DNA of 64,000 bases from Diadophis punctatus similis. Its lineage: Eukaryota; Chordata; Lepidosauria; Squamata; Dipsadidae. Below, piece by piece: positions 48,360 through 60,301 of this stretch. Every line of letters starts with the position of its first letter. Position 1 is the first letter of the stretch. The notes below the pieces were generated by a model. It did no database searches, was not told the DNA's origin, and saw only the letters and a program-made list of their open reading frames with translations. A program made the position numbers and the translations under genes. The DNA lies in assembly GCA_023053685.1 (NCBI GenBank), contig JALIGW010000001.1:52821359-52885358 (forward strand), written 5' to 3'.

Positions 48360-49610
48360 TCACTTATGATAATTGCTGTATATGTCATATAATTATTATA
48401 ATCAACTTATATATGACATTGAAGAAAATCAAATCAAAATTTGACAGCAGTGGTTGAAAACTGGAATTCTTATAAAAAGAAACTGAATGAACCATTAGAG
48501 TACTGTAGCAAGCTATGCAAACAAAGCCAAAACTGAACATATTTCATGTATATCAAATGCTACGGAAAGTCACAGATGAAATTGTAGATCTCCTGATTTA
48601 GTGACTCTAGCAAAATTGTTCAAATTAAGTAGAATATTGGCAATGCCATAATAGTGTCGCAGAAACTGTATGTTGTATGTAAAACAATTTGTTTTACTAT
48701 TAATAAAAACTACTGTAACCACATATTTCAAAAAGCGCCATGACGACACTCAGAAGCTTCTGAAACCATAATACCCATTTTTTGGGGTTACTGGATTCTG
48801 GACAATCTTCCTTTCAACCTCTAGGAAAGAAAAACAAAGAATAGAAATGGGATATTATATTTCTTACATCTTACTATAGTTTGGAACTACTTTAAGAAGC
48901 TATAGTCATCTGAGACAGAGCAGCATGTTTTAAAATAACGTTTAATGGCCAAAAGCTGTGAGATGTCCAAATGTTTTGAAATTTCAGTGTTTTTGCCTGG
49001 CATCTCAGAAGATGTTTAAAAAAAAGAAGAATTTCCAAAATTTTGGTGTTTGTTTAAGACATCCAAGATGATTGTTCTGAAATTTTACATAATTTCACAA
49101 TCTTGTGAGATTTAAGGCATTTTTATTTTTATAGCTTTGTTTCTTCCCCTCTCCTGCTGAAAAGATTGCTACACACAAGTTTTAAACCTTTGTTTCAAAT
49201 AATTTTCAAAGCAGTCATTCCCAGCAGTTGTTATTATTTGAGGTTATTATTGTTATGGGCTGATTCAGAATACCTGGGAGCTTGCGTTATTGAATTATCT
49301 TGTCCTGCCTCTGGATGTTGTGCCATATATCTTTGAGCTAGCACTAGATGTATATTGTACGTGTAAGAGCAGAAACACAGCAAGATAGCTCATATTTCCC
49401 CATAAGCCTTACCTGTAACCTGTAGGCAGGTTTGCCTCATTTGCAAAATCAACTCAGATTCTCACCTCACATCATTGATAAGTAAGAAAAGAAAAAATAT
49501 CAACTTTCAAAAAACAGATTCAAATGCCAGGTTCTATTTAATCTAAAGGTCTTTGCTTTCTTAATCTTAGATGTAACATACGAAGCCATTGTGCTAGCTT
49601 TGATTCCTAG
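48360..49610. other. No gene seen; intergenic
   Basis: Unique A/T-rich sequence, nothing recognised. Confidence 0.45.
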
Positions 49611-49614
49611 AGAG

Positions 49615-49680
49615 CAGTTTCTTAATCTTGGCGACTTTAAGGTATCTGGACTTCAACTCCCAGAATTCCCTAGCCAGCAA
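49615..49680. repeat. Half of a palindromic hAT MITE
   Basis: CAGTTTCTTAATCTTGGCG and ACTTCAACTCCCAGAATTCC match the left arm of this family. The right arm is missing, and a CT-rich tract follows. Confidence 0.7.
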
Positions 49681-49717
49681 ACTGAAATAGAGATAGAACT
49701 GGCATGCATGCATACGC

Positions 49718-49721
<4 letters not shown>

Positions 49722-49790
<69 letters not shown>

Positions 49791-49832
49791 TCCCCCTCCT
49801 CCTCCTCCTGCTCCTCCTCCTCCTCCTTCTTC
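49722..49832. repeat. (TC)n then (CCT)n / (TTC)n tract
   Basis: About 65 bp of TC dinucleotides pass into C/T-rich trinucleotides. The Ser-Leu and Arg-Glu frames over it are not genes. Confidence 0.95.
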
Positions 49833-49849
49833 TTCTTTTTTCATAGTCC

Positions 49850-50823
49850 TGAATGTACAGTATATAAAGCTTGTTAGGATGAAAGGAATATCTTAGCTAG
49901 GTGGAAGATGTCAAATGAGGATGCATTCTCATGTATATAGAACCCTTCTGATATCTTCCAAATGCATTGGATGTTTCAGCAGTGGAAGTAAACAGTACAT
50001 GTTATTCTCCTTATCATTTTTATGCCATATATGAAGGGAATAATGTGAACTCCCTAGTAACACACTTAGAAAGACAGAAAACAGAGAAGCAGAAACTTAA
50101 AAAGTAAAACATGTTGAAACAATAACAATATACACACACAACTGAATATTTTGCCAAGGAAAAGAAGCCAATGATATAGAGATTTTTTTGTTTTGACATG
50201 CTTATATTCTTCCTTTCTTCTTGAATAACTCACTTATTCAGTCATAAGAACATAGTGTTTTACTGTGTTTTACAAGCTATTGTTTTATATTATGGTTAAT
50301 AGAGTCCTTCCAGTATTTTGCCAGTTTTAGCCGTAGTGAGTTAAATATGCAATTAATTATCTACATCTACATACAATTAGTCCATTAATGTAGAAACAAT
50401 TTAAAAAGTGATAGACAACCACTTGTGGCCCCAGGAATGTTGCAAGCATATTTGGGGTGCTTTTGCAAAATGTTTAGCGTGCTACTCATATAGTCACAAG
50501 GAATCCAATTAATAAGCCAACTGAGTGAGGATGGTTCTTCATCTTCCCCATTGGACTCCAAGGTTCTTCTATATCAATCCCACTCACTATTGTCTTTTTT
50601 TTTCTGAGCTGTGGCCACACCTCCAAACAAAATATTGTGCTGAAATCATCCACCCTTATTTCCTGAAAAAGCCTTCTAGATCTATATATGATCCAAACAT
50701 AATTTTATCAAGACAATATTGAAAACTGATACTTTGCTCTATAATATTGTACCTTCTCTATCTATATTTATGAATCTCCCTCATTTAAAAAAATAAAAAC
50801 ACCAGAAAGACTGGTGCTATTAA

Positions 50824-50825
<2 letters not shown>
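49850..50825. other. No gene seen; intergenic
   Basis: Nothing recognised. Confidence 0.4.
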
Positions 50826-50827
<2 letters not shown>

Positions 50828-50871
<44 letters not shown>

Positions 50872-51174
50872 GCTCTCTCTCTCTCCTCTCTCTCCCTCCC
50901 TCCCTCCCTCCCCCCCCTCCCCCCCTCCCCCCCTCCCCCTCCCCCTCCCTCCCTCCTTCCTTCCTTCCTTCCTTCCTTCCTTTTTAAAAATTTCATTTAA
51001 TTCAGGGATGATATTCATATAATACAATTTATGTAGCTTCATGGTCATGAAATGTCTATGATGAAAATCTTTCCTCATCAGTGCTTTTCATCACTCCTGA
51101 ATTTTATCCCTAAGCTTTCCCTATTGGCAGAAATAAACAGTTACACTTTCCATCAAGAGAACTTCCATTTACAG

Positions 51175-51263
<89 letters not shown>

Positions 51264-51275
51264 TCTCTCTTTTAA
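50828..51275. repeat. Two polypyrimidine tracts
   Basis: 50828-50982 passes from (TC)n through (CCCT)n to (TTCC)n. 51177-51270 is almost pure (TC)n. About 190 bp of unique sequence separate them. Mirror symmetry of such tracts can allow triplex (H-DNA) formation. Confidence 0.95.
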
Positions 51276-51960
51276 ATTTCCCAATTTCTGTCCCTGATTC
51301 ATTATGGCAGAGATACAGATTCAGGACATTTTGGAAGGGGGTTTCTTTCTTATGGCATCCAGCCTATGAAACATCTTGTGATGAGGAAAATTATGAATAA
51401 ATCAAGAATACCCTATGGAGCAAGTCAGGTCGTGATTTATTTATTTTTTTATTCTCTCTGTTCTCATATGACTTCTCTCCATTTTTAGTGATAGGATCTC
51501 TGAATAGCCTGTGTCTACCAAAGCCAGAAGTTTTGAAATAAGCTCAGTGCAAATATTTTTAGTAAATATTAAACAATTCTCAGAACTCTGCATTGAACAT
51601 CTAAATTTATGACTAACCTTGATGATGAATCGCCAGTCGAGCTTAACCAGTACATCAGATGGAGTGTGTGTAAAGAAATGTAACATCTTTCCTTGTCTCA
51701 TAATATGTCCCGGATTCACATATGTTCTTTATTTTTTAGGCATCTGAACACCATCTGATATATGACTGCAGCTGCCAATGCTATCCAATTTGTCTTTAAT
51801 GTTATGATGCAAAAATTTCCAAAATCATATGTAAGAATTAAAGATTATTTCTCTTTCTCACTTAAAATGATTCAGATTTCACTCCTTAGCTCATTCCTAT
51901 CAGAGTAGCTAATAATAATAGTTGCCTAGAAATCACAATCAGTGTACGTGTAATATTGTT
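51276..51960. other. No gene seen; intergenic
   Basis: Nothing recognised. The minus-strand frame at 51441-51719 has no domain I know. Confidence 0.4.
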
Positions 51961-51972
51961 AATTCCCTAGTG

Positions 51973-52360
51973 CAGTGATGGTGAACCTATGGCACGGGTG
52001 CCACAGGTGGCACACAGAGCCATATCTGCTGGCACGCGAGCCGTTGCCTTAGCTCAGCTCCAGCGCGCATGTGCGTGCCCACCAGCTGATTTTTGGCTTG
52101 TGCAGAGGCTCTGGGGGGGGCGATTTCAGCCTCCAGAGGACCTCCGGGGTGGCGGGGGGAGCGTTTTTGCACTCCCCAAGCTCAAGAAAGCCTCTGGAGC
52201 CTGGGGAGGGCAAAAAATGGGCCTTCCGGGCCCACTGGAAGTCGCAGGGGGTGGGGCAAGTGGGGGGGCTTTGAATTATGGGTGTGGGCACGCACGTGTG
52301 TGCGATAGCGCGCGCGCGCACTATTTTGGCACCCGAGGAAAAAAAGGTTCGCCATCACTG
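51973..52360. mobile_element. hAT MITE (GTGATGGTGAACC ends), non-fold-back variant
   Basis: Ends CAGTGATGGTGAACC and inverse CAGTGATGGCGAACC, flanked by perfect 8-bp duplications CCCTAGTG (51965-51972, 52361-52368). The ends match the fold-back elements at 10391 and 36555, but the interior (CCTCCAGAGG, CACTCCCCAAGC) is different and lacks the long palindrome. Confidence 0.92.
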
Positions 52361-52369
52361 CCCTAGTGG

Positions 52370-52830
52370 CAGCATGGATAAATTAGTTTACTGATCTGTG
52401 AATTCTTCTGTTATTACATATATGGCTATACAAATAGTTATTAAGGCAAAGGACATTTTACAATCACACTATTTTTAAGAACTTTGCAGGATAACTGTAG
52501 AGCATGTCAAAGCAGAAATTGAGGAATTAAAAAACAGTGGGCATTCTGCAGATTGTTTTTTTTAAAACTTAGCTCCATTTAGATATGTTTTTTTACAATA
52601 TCCATCATCATCCAAGTCATACATCACTGGTCATGCTTACTAGTGAGATAGAACTCTAATATTGCTGGAAAACTCTGTATTTAGGAAAATCTGTTTGGAA
52701 GAAAAATTCTGAATTAAAATTCTAAAAGCATCACCCAATGCATTAGATTGATCCAAATTGAGGGACATGCAAATGAAAAAAAAAACCATTTGAAGATGAA
52801 ATGTAGTGTCATGAGTTGTTCCTTGAAATC
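52370..52830. other. No gene seen; intergenic
   Basis: Nothing recognised. Confidence 0.4.
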
Positions 52831-52834
52831 CCGC

Positions 52835-53262
52835 TGAAGTCAATGAATGAGTTTCAGAAAAGTTTGCCTACCGAGCAAATAGATTGGCAGATGATGCTGT
52901 CAATATGTGCTACATGTTGCAACGTTTTGAATCCCCGGGGACCTATGAGCAGGTCCTTTTTGTAGACTTTAGATTGGCATTCAAAGCATCATTCCAGAAA
53001 TTCTTCATTCTAAACTGATTCAGCTCACTGTGCCAGTCCATACTTGTGGGTAGATTATTAGCTTTTTGGCAGATAAGAAGCAACAGGAGAAGCTAGAGAA
53101 ATTTACATCTGGTACCCAGACAATTAGCACAGGTGCCCTTCAGAGGTGTGTGCTCCCTCCATTACTCTTCTGTTTATATACCAATGACTGCATCTCTAGC
53201 GATCCCTCTGTTAAAATGCTGGAATTTGCAGGTAATACAATGGTCACTGACCTCATTTGAGG
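52835..53262 (+). pseudogene. Rex1/Babar-like (CR1 group) reverse transcriptase fragment
   Basis: Broken frames give FAYRANRLADDAV near 52862-52900, TYEQVLFVDFRLAFK near 52940-52990, KFTSGTQTISTGAL near 53100-53140 and VLPPLLFCLYTNDC near 53150-53190. SVKMLEFAGNTMVTDLI at 53208-53257 follows. These are the RT palm blocks with the catalytic ADD changed to AGN. The QFAYRANRS..DAV and SPLL.SLYTNDC style matches Rex1-type LINEs. Frameshifts and stops make it inactive. Confidence 0.65.
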
Positions 53263-53266
53263 GATA

Positions 53267-53377
53267 TAGGACAACTCTGTGGCCAACTCACCATGGCCAA
53301 TTCACAATGGCCAACTCACCACAGGACAACTTTTCATGGCCAACTTTCCATAGGAGAACTCACCATGGGACAATTCA
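53267..53377. repeat. Short imperfect minisatellite, unit about 14 bp
   Basis: About seven units of the form GGCCAACTCACCAT, with variants GGACAACTTTTCAT and GGAGAACTCACCAT, directly after the RT fragment. Confidence 0.75.
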
Positions 53378-53561
53378 ATGCTATATTAATGGTTCCGTTA
53401 CTTTTATTATTGGTAACCACATTTGCATTGTATTTCTGGATTGATTTTCTTTATTTCATTATTATTGGCCACTGTTCCATCAAAATTAATTTAACTTTTG
53501 TATTTGTTGAATTGTCCCATAACATGTTGTATCTATATATATTTATCCATGTAGTATGGTT

Positions 53562-53667
<106 letters not shown>

Positions 53668-53815
53668 CCTTCTTATTATCTTCTTTACTTTCCCCTCTTA
53701 TTAGTATTATTATTAACATGATTATTCTGTTGTTTTCCATGTACTTTGAGAGCTTCTGCACTGGAGACAAATTCCTTGTGTGACACCGAGACAAATCACA
53801 TGCGGCCAAATAAAG

Positions 53816-54552
53816 TACCGTATTTTTCGGTCTATAAGACGCACTTTTCTCCCCTCAAAAAAGTGGGTGGAAATGTCTGTGCATCTTATAGAACGAATGT
53901 TGCCAAAGTCCCGCCTACCCGCCGGCCCCTACCCTTTGGCCTCTGCCTCCCAGCAATTTGTCTCCTTGCAGCAAACAGCAAACAGCCTGGTCAGCTTCAG
54001 CACAGTTTGATTTAGCATGAGCAGTTGATTGGCGGTTGGATCGGCCTCCCGGAATACCGCTGATCAGCTGTTCTAGGCTGTGGGGATCGCCACCACCCAT
54101 AGCCACCATCACCACCCATTGCCGCCGATGCCTATCACCACCTCCACATACCCCATTTTCAGCCTCCGTGTACCCCATTTTTTACCTACGTGCATCCCAT
54201 TTTTGGCCTCCACGTGCCCCATTTCTGGCCTCCATGTGTCCCGTTTTCAGCCCAATCCAGGTGGTGGGGATTCCTGCTGCTGTTGCTGCTGTCTATTTCC
54301 ACCTGGAACGGGCCAAAAATGGGATGCGCGGAGGCTGAAAATGAGGCACGCAGAGGCCAAAACTGGGGTATGCAGAGTTGCTCATACTAAATCAGGCTGT
54401 GCTGAAGCTGACCAGGCTGTTTGCTGTTTGCTGCAAGGAGGCAAATTGCTGGGAGGCAGAGGCAGAGACAGATTTTTTTTTTCTTGTTTTGCTCCCCAAA
54501 AGCTAGGTTTGTCTTATGGTCCGGAGCATCTTATAATGCGAAAAATACGGTA
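53816..54552. mobile_element. TIR element of the CCGTATTTTTCGG family, long copy
   Basis: Left end TACCGTATTTTTCGGTCTAT, right end inverted TACCGTATTTTTCGCATTAT. The body includes a minisatellite-like run of CCCATTTT-GGCCTCC units of about 22 bp (54150-54260), and an inverted partial copy of it at 54310-54375 (GCCAAAAATGGG, GGCTGAAAATG). A region matching the interior of the copy at 14017 lies next to each end. Confidence 0.78.
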
Positions 54553-54637
54553 TTCTATTCTATTCTATTCTATTCTATTCTATTCTATTCTATTCTATTC
54601 TATTCTATTCTATTCTATTCTATTCTATTCTATTCTA
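54551..54637. repeat. (TTCTA)n pentanucleotide microsatellite
   Basis: About 17 units of TATTC, the complement class of the AGAAT array at 33165-33211, starting inside the TA of the preceding TIR element. Confidence 0.97.
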
Positions 54638-54639
54638 AT

Positions 54640-55655
54640 TGTTGCTTGCTAGCTACACAACTGCCAACAAGTTAAAATCGATTGTTTTCTGCAGGATTAA
54701 TATTCAAGCTCCTTTTCTCCATCTCTGGTTTTTTTCATAGATGTATCATATGTAGCCCTCCAAACATTACATAGAGTAATTTTAACATCTCTTGTGCCTA
54801 TCTACCACGACAAGCCAAATTTTAGACAGTTACCATTCAACAACATCTGGTAGTCTTTTGTATTCCTATATTTGTTCTCCCTTAAGATTTTCAAAAGAGA
54901 AGAGATAAATAGTGTGAAGCAGTGGTGCTCTTTATTTAAAATCAGTATCATTCCACCCCATTTTTCTTTCTTTTCCCTTTTCTCTTCTTCATTCATATTA
55001 TATCCATGCTCTCATTCTCTCACAAACATACTATGCATCATAAAAACATTAATTGCTCACTTTCTTCCATGTCTTGAACATGTTCTGCGCAGTTGGATAG
55101 GTGGACTTTCAGAAGTATTGAAAGCATTTATCATACTTTAATGCAGCCATAGGTATTCTAATGCCTGATCCTAATTTGCTGGAGTGGAAAATCAGGGGAA
55201 TATCTATTCTTGATTCATGACTTTCTCCTCTTTCTCTCTCCAACCCCATGAAGTCAACTGTATAATATAAACAAGTTTCTGTGATCAGGATACCTACAAG
55301 ATGAATCTGAGACCAACTGAGAGCATGAGATCATCAAATATCCTAAAAGAACACTCATTTTTAAAGGAGAAATTATGCTGGAAAAACAGGGTGTTTGATG
55401 TTCACTGTATTAGGTAAAGCATCCTAAGATATACTCATTGCCAGTAAAAGAATAGGACAAAAGAAGTCAAGAATGGCTTTGCATATTGCATTTTCTATAC
55501 TTGATGGTTTTGTGGTTGTCACTAATATTGTTTTGCTTGTGAAGGCTTCTTTTTTCTTTTTACTAAGAATGATGAGATTTTTTTTAAGTCACTTGATTTG
55601 TTTTGGGGCCCCACGTTGGTAGAAATATTATATTAAGATAAATCATCCAATGTTG
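54640..55655. other. No gene seen; intergenic
   Basis: Nothing recognised. Confidence 0.4.
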
Positions 55656-55659
55656 ATAC

Positions 55660-55965
55660 ATTGTTGTTAGTTGCAAAGTCGTGTCCACCCATCGCAACCC
55701 CATGGACAATGTTCCTCCAGGCCTTCCTGTCCTCTACCATCCTCTGGAGTCCATTTAAGCTGATGCCTACTGCCTCAGTGACTCCATCCAGCCACCTCAT
55801 TCTCTGTCGTCCCCTTCTTCTTTTGCCCTCAATCCTTCCCAGCATTAGGCTCTTCTCCAATAAGTCTTTCCTTCTCATTAGGTGGCCAAAATATTTGAGT
55901 TTCATCTTCAGGATCTGGCCTTCTAAAGAACAGTCAGGGTTGATCTCCCCTAGGACTGGCCGGTT
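55660..55965 (-). pseudogene. BovB (RTE) C-terminal fragment
   Basis: The minus strand encodes LKYFGHLMRRKDLLEKSLML, then GRIEGKRRRGRQRMRWLDGV, LQRMVEDRKAWRNIVHGV and GGHDFATNN, the well-known C-terminus and 3' end of BovB. Except for its truncation the frame is open, so it is younger than the BovB at 0.9-2.9 kb. BovB is a LINE with documented horizontal transfer between squamates and ruminants. Confidence 0.92.
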
Positions 55966-55969
55966 TGTT

Positions 55970-56354
55970 GTTACATTAGATCCCTATATTACTTTTTTTA
56001 GGCAATTTGATAGTTATATACTCCAGCAACATAGCTAATTGGGTAGATGCTTTATTTGCTATTCTTGAAGGGTCATGTCTGAGTTAGGAAAAAACTAGCA
56101 ACAAATTTCACAGTAAAACTTTCATTTTATGGGAGAGCAGTAATCTTCAGCAGATTTCAAGGAGCAGCGAACTTTAAATATGCCATACATCAAAGAGAAC
56201 TTTAAATGTGCCATACATCTAGTTCCAGGCAACACTAGAAAGGGAATGGTAGGAAGGAACCTGCATCTGTAGGAGATTTAGACACATATGTCCTAATTGC
56301 AAGACAGGAACATCGCTGCTGATTTTTAATTCACATGTAATAATTACGTAGTGA
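55970..56354. other. No gene seen; intergenic
   Basis: AACTTTAAATGTGCCATACATC occurs twice in tandem-like fashion at about 56170-56220. Nothing else recognised. Confidence 0.4.
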
Positions 56355-56357
56355 CAG

Positions 56358-56545
56358 CCAGTTTACTGCAGTGATAAAAGGTGTTAGACTAGAAGTGAGG
56401 AGACCAACTGAGTATCTGTGCTCCAGTAATTCTTTCTCAACTCTAGGAAGAACCCATTTCTGAAAATGTTGTTAAGAAAATTGCATGGATCTCTACATGT
56501 AGACTTGGAATCAAGGTTCACCTGAAGGACCATAAGAACAAATAC
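56358..56545 (+). mobile_element. Diverged Sauria-like SINE
   Basis: The head resembles GCAGTGATAAAAGGTGTTAGA with CTAGAAGTGAGGAGACC. The tail region (CTTGGAATCAAGG, CCTGAAGGACC) resembles the end of the SINE at 42300. Strongly diverged. Confidence 0.45.
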
Positions 56546-56549
56546 TGGC

Positions 56550-58225
56550 AAATATATAGTGATGCTTTTTTTATTTCGTTTTCTCTGTTACAGAGAAATG
56601 GTTCATTGTCCTCTTCTCTTTGGAAGAGTCTTTATGCTATAACTGCAGTTTGTTGCAGAATTAGGAATATTATTAAAAGGTAATTTAGGGGAGTGTGAGG
56701 ACAAGGTGGAATCGACACACAAACCTATCACTATATTTAGCCCCTAAATCGTAACTGTTTCCCTCCTGTTAAAAGATCATGAACAATTAATGTCTTTTTT
56801 ATGCTTTATCTCATGTGATGGGTATAAGCCAAAACTGCTATAGGCATCTGAGCCTTCTTCTCCCCCCCGCCCCACCCCACCCCTGTTGAAGCCAAGATTT
56901 TCTCTGCTTAAGCAAACAGAACTCTTTCAGTCGGGAAGCCCAGCAGTTGGTTCAGCCATCCATTTTTTACTTTCAGCTCCTTGTACACAGTGTTGCCTTT
57001 CAATCCAGTAACAGAAGAATTCCCAGTGGAGTTTTCTCTGAAACATTAACGTTCTCCAAGAAGTTCCCGGAACACCGTATTACTATAACTTGACACCAGC
57101 TCAAATTTTTGCAAGGCTGCAATAAACTCTGTTTCTAATAGCATGTTTCATGCTGGGATAGCAAAGTGCTGAGGAAATAACCAAGTGGAAATTCTATATT
57201 CAGTACTTACATATGGCACCAGCAAGAATGTCAGCTACAAGCCCTCTTTGTGAATTCAGGCCAGCTACTTATTCTTTTTGACTCAGGGTATGGTTTTCAG
57301 ACTGTGATTGCCAGCACACAGGCTCCTGGCAGGTCTTGTGTTGGTGACTGCTAGAATATACGGCGGAACTTTAGCCCCCAGGTCTGGTCAAAAGAATAGA
57401 TTACCACAAAACCAGCCAGGTCAGCTGAGAAAATCTGTAAAAAAAAAAAGAGCAGATCAAGTGATGTTCTCTGGATATCTTGAACATGTGAAAATACTAA
57501 ATTGTATAAGGACCTCAAAATAACCTAGTCTAGTGGTCCCTGTTTGTAAGTGCTACATAAATATAATCCTCCCAGAATTTAGTTCCATGAATTCTCAGCC
57601 GTGGCTCTATTGTTCAGGAAATCCACATATCTGAAGGATGCCAAAGTTGGAGCAATCTGCCACAGAGAAATTCCAGGAACTTGCTGTGTGGTGTGAAACC
57701 ATCATGGAGGAATGTACAACTTTCTTCAAGCTGCATTTACTCATGAATGACATGGCTGGTCCACAGAATAAGACTAAAACATGGGCACAACCAGGACAAA
57801 GCCTATATATTTAACAGAATTCAGCTTACATCATAGCAATAAATTGAATAATGAAATAGTTAACACAATTTACATTTGGAGATATTCTGGGGGGTGTAAA
57901 TAAATTGTATTCTGGAGCTCCCTGATAGACTAATAGGCAGAGGTCATGTGTTATCCTACATTATTGTAATCCAAAAAACAAACAAACAGCATGGCAGATA
58001 AGAAAATGGATGGCAGAACTGGACTTTTAGAGCTTATATGTTCACTGTTAAAACAATGTTAAATTGTTCAGTGTAGATGATGAGTTCTATTATGAATTAT
58101 GGAGCTTTGAAACAGCTTTCTCTTCCTAGTACTTTTCATAAGCACTTTGACATGCAATTTAGGAGTACAAGATTTTGACATTAGAATACACTACTAAAAC
58201 TATGATTTGATAAGATTTTTCCCTC
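56550..58225. other. No gene seen; intergenic
   Basis: Unique sequence. The frame at 57308-57523 is not recognised. Confidence 0.4.
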
Positions 58226-58229
58226 TCTT

Positions 58230-58312
58230 CCTTGTGGCTTGTAGTGTCCGAATTTGAACCTCAGTTTCTCTAGTTCTGATCCAGCATTTAACCCATTGCA
58301 CCTTAATGATTT
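58230..58312 (-). repeat. tRNA-like SINE head remnant
   Basis: On the minus strand, GGTGCAATGGGTTAAATGC resembles an A box and GAGGTTCAAATTCGG a B box. No body or tail is recognisable. Confidence 0.35.
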
Positions 58313-58486
58313 TCCTTGATTCCAATTGTACTGTTATTTTGTTTGTTGTTTTGTTTGCTTATGAAATTTATAAAGCTCTTCATTTTGAAGGACTGTTAAG
58401 TCCACACAAATAGCACTAGTGACATAGCCAAAGTAAATAATAACAAATTCAATAAAACCTAAGAAATGACATTTCAATAAACAGTT

Positions 58487-58503
58487 AAGACATCTGGGGT
58501 CAG
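58487..58503. repeat. Target site duplication, left copy
   Basis: AAGACATCTGGGGTCAG, identical to 61110-61126, bounds the L1-like element. Confidence 0.9.
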
Positions 58504-59179
58504 ACTTCCGGTTCAGGATCGCTGCATCGTTGCAGCGCCTTTCCATTTCCCCGTTAAAGCCGCCAGAACAGCTGTCTGGCGGCTTGAAAGTCTCTGCCCC
58601 GGGCAAAGGGGAGAGATGAGAGCCGGACAGGTGGGGTAGAGCCCCCCCTAGTGCCCCAGGTGTCAGCCAGGGGCGTGAAAGGTGAGGGCTCCCCAGCCAG
58701 CCTGTCTCTTGCTCCGGGGACTTGGAAACCTCCGCTTTTGTGGAGCAAGATGCCGTGACCACTCGCTGCTTCGTGAATGGGATTACAACTACTTAATTGA
58801 TTAAACAAGCAGACAGAGAGAGACAGGATTTTAAAAGGGCAAGTACAGAATTTTTTTTTCTTTCAACTCCACTGCTGACTTTCACTTCAGAAGAAACTAA
58901 GTAACAGTTAATATGCTACAACATGGCGATCGGAGAAAGTGGGAGGAGAAGTGAAAGTAACTTTCGTTTCCCTAGCGGCTTTTTTTCTTATGGAAATTTT
59001 TGACTTTGAAAGTTGGCTTTACTCTCTCTGTCTCCCAATTTTGGATTAAATAATAATTGACAATTTTTTAAAAATAAAAGTCTATCTGGCTTTGGAATTT
59101 AAAAGAAATTTAAAAGAAATTTAAAAGAACTTTAACTAGAGGCTTGGCTTTTTCTTTGTTCTCCACTGGAAATACTAAA

Positions 59180-60301
59180 ATGGCTTCAAAATTTGGAAAG
59201 ACTGTTTTGAATAAAAGAATGGACTATTCATCTGGTTATATCTCTAAAATGCAACTTACCACTGAGTTAACACCCCCAAAGTCTTTGACACCTGAAAATT
59301 TAATAAGTACCTTAAAGATTATGAAAGATGAACTTATTGTTGAATTTAACCAAAAACTCAATGAAATAGATAATAAAATGCAGGCTGCTTTAAAGAATAT
59401 TGACCAACAAATTAGAAATGATGTGTTGGAGGTATGCAAAGGTCTAGCAACAAATATTGAAGTTTTGGCAAACCGCATTGAAGAAAATAAACAAGTTTTG
59501 ACAACCTCAGTAGAATACATAGATAAAATACAAAATGACATTGCAAATTTTGAAACAGAGGTGTTAATGACGCAATTCAGATCCATGGAATTTGCCATAA
59601 GGGTCAGGGGGTTGAAAGAGGGATTATATGAAGATTTGAAAGGAAGGATGGTGGAAGCTTTGGAGCAGGTGTCTGGACTGTCTAAAGAAGAATTAGCCAG
59701 GCAAATTGATAAAATATATAGAATCAACTCTTGGTATGCAAAACAAAAACACCTACCAAGGGATATTGTAATATACTTTACTACAAGAGCCTTACGGAAT
59801 AGGATTATACAAGCGACGTTTAAGAATAACCTTCAGGTGAATGGCCAGGAACTAATGATATGGAAAGAAATTCCCTCTAAAATGCTCAAAGCCAGAAAAG
59901 ATTATACCTTTCTGATTGATGAATTTAAAAGGTTAAATTTACAATACAAATGGGAAGCACCAACAGGAGTCGCAGTGAAATTTCTGGGAAAAAGATATCG
60001 GCTTAATACAACAAAGAAAGCTACTGAATTTTATGCCAACGTCTTAAAGGCTGATATATCCAAGATTCCAGAGGAAAGATGTATGAAAACAAAAGAGGAG
60101 GAGGAGGGAAAGCCATCCCCTCCTGTTCAAATCGAAACAGATTTACAGAATTCAAATGATTGGCAGAGCCAGACAGATGTCTACAGTGTGGAAAAGGAGA
60201 TGGAAGATCGGGGTCAGATGGGAGGCGAGCTGACAACTACAAAATTATCAAGTTACAAAAAGATGCAACCATCATCAAGATGCAACAAGATGCAGCGTTG
60301 A
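59180..60301 (+). CDS. L1-type ORF1 protein, intact, 373 aa
   Basis: The first ATG in frame is at 59180 (AAAATGGCTTC). An upstream extension of 12 codons exists only with a TTG start. The product would be an RNA-binding, trimeric chaperone that packages L1 RNA. A Lys/Ile-rich helical stretch at residues about 35-135 (e.g. NQKLNEIDNKMQAALKNID) looks like a coiled coil. An RRM-like domain follows at about 136-225, with FAIRVRGLKE, then IDKIYRINSWYAKQKHLPRD and IVIYF. The C-terminal domain at about 226-290 contains KARKDYTFLIDEFKRLNLQY and VKFLGKRYRL. This matches the domain order of vertebrate L1 ORF1p. The last 70 residues are acidic/Gln-rich and low-complexity. No stop or frameshift interrupts it. 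Confidence 0.85.
   Translation: MASKFGKTVLNKRMDYSSGYISKMQLTTELTPPKSLTPENLISTLKIMKDELIVEFNQKLNEIDNKMQAALKNIDQQIRNDVLEVCKGLATNIEVLANRIEENKQVLTTSVEYIDKIQNDIANFETEVLMTQFRSMEFAIRVRGLKEGLYEDLKGRMVEALEQVSGLSKEELARQIDKIYRINSWYAKQKHLPRDIVIYFTTRALRNRIIQATFKNNLQVNGQELMIWKEIPSKMLKARKDYTFLIDEFKRLNLQYKWEAPTGVAVKFLGKRYRLNTTKKATEFYANVLKADISKIPEERCMKTKEEEEGKPSPPVQIETDLQNSNDWQSQTDVYSVEKEMEDRGQMGGELTTTKLSSYKKMQPSSRCNKMQR

Noticed and set aside
58334..58808. Minus-strand frames of 142 and 84 codons
   Set aside because: They cover the junction of flank and 5' UTR of the L1-like element, so they are chance frames in G/C-rich sequence.
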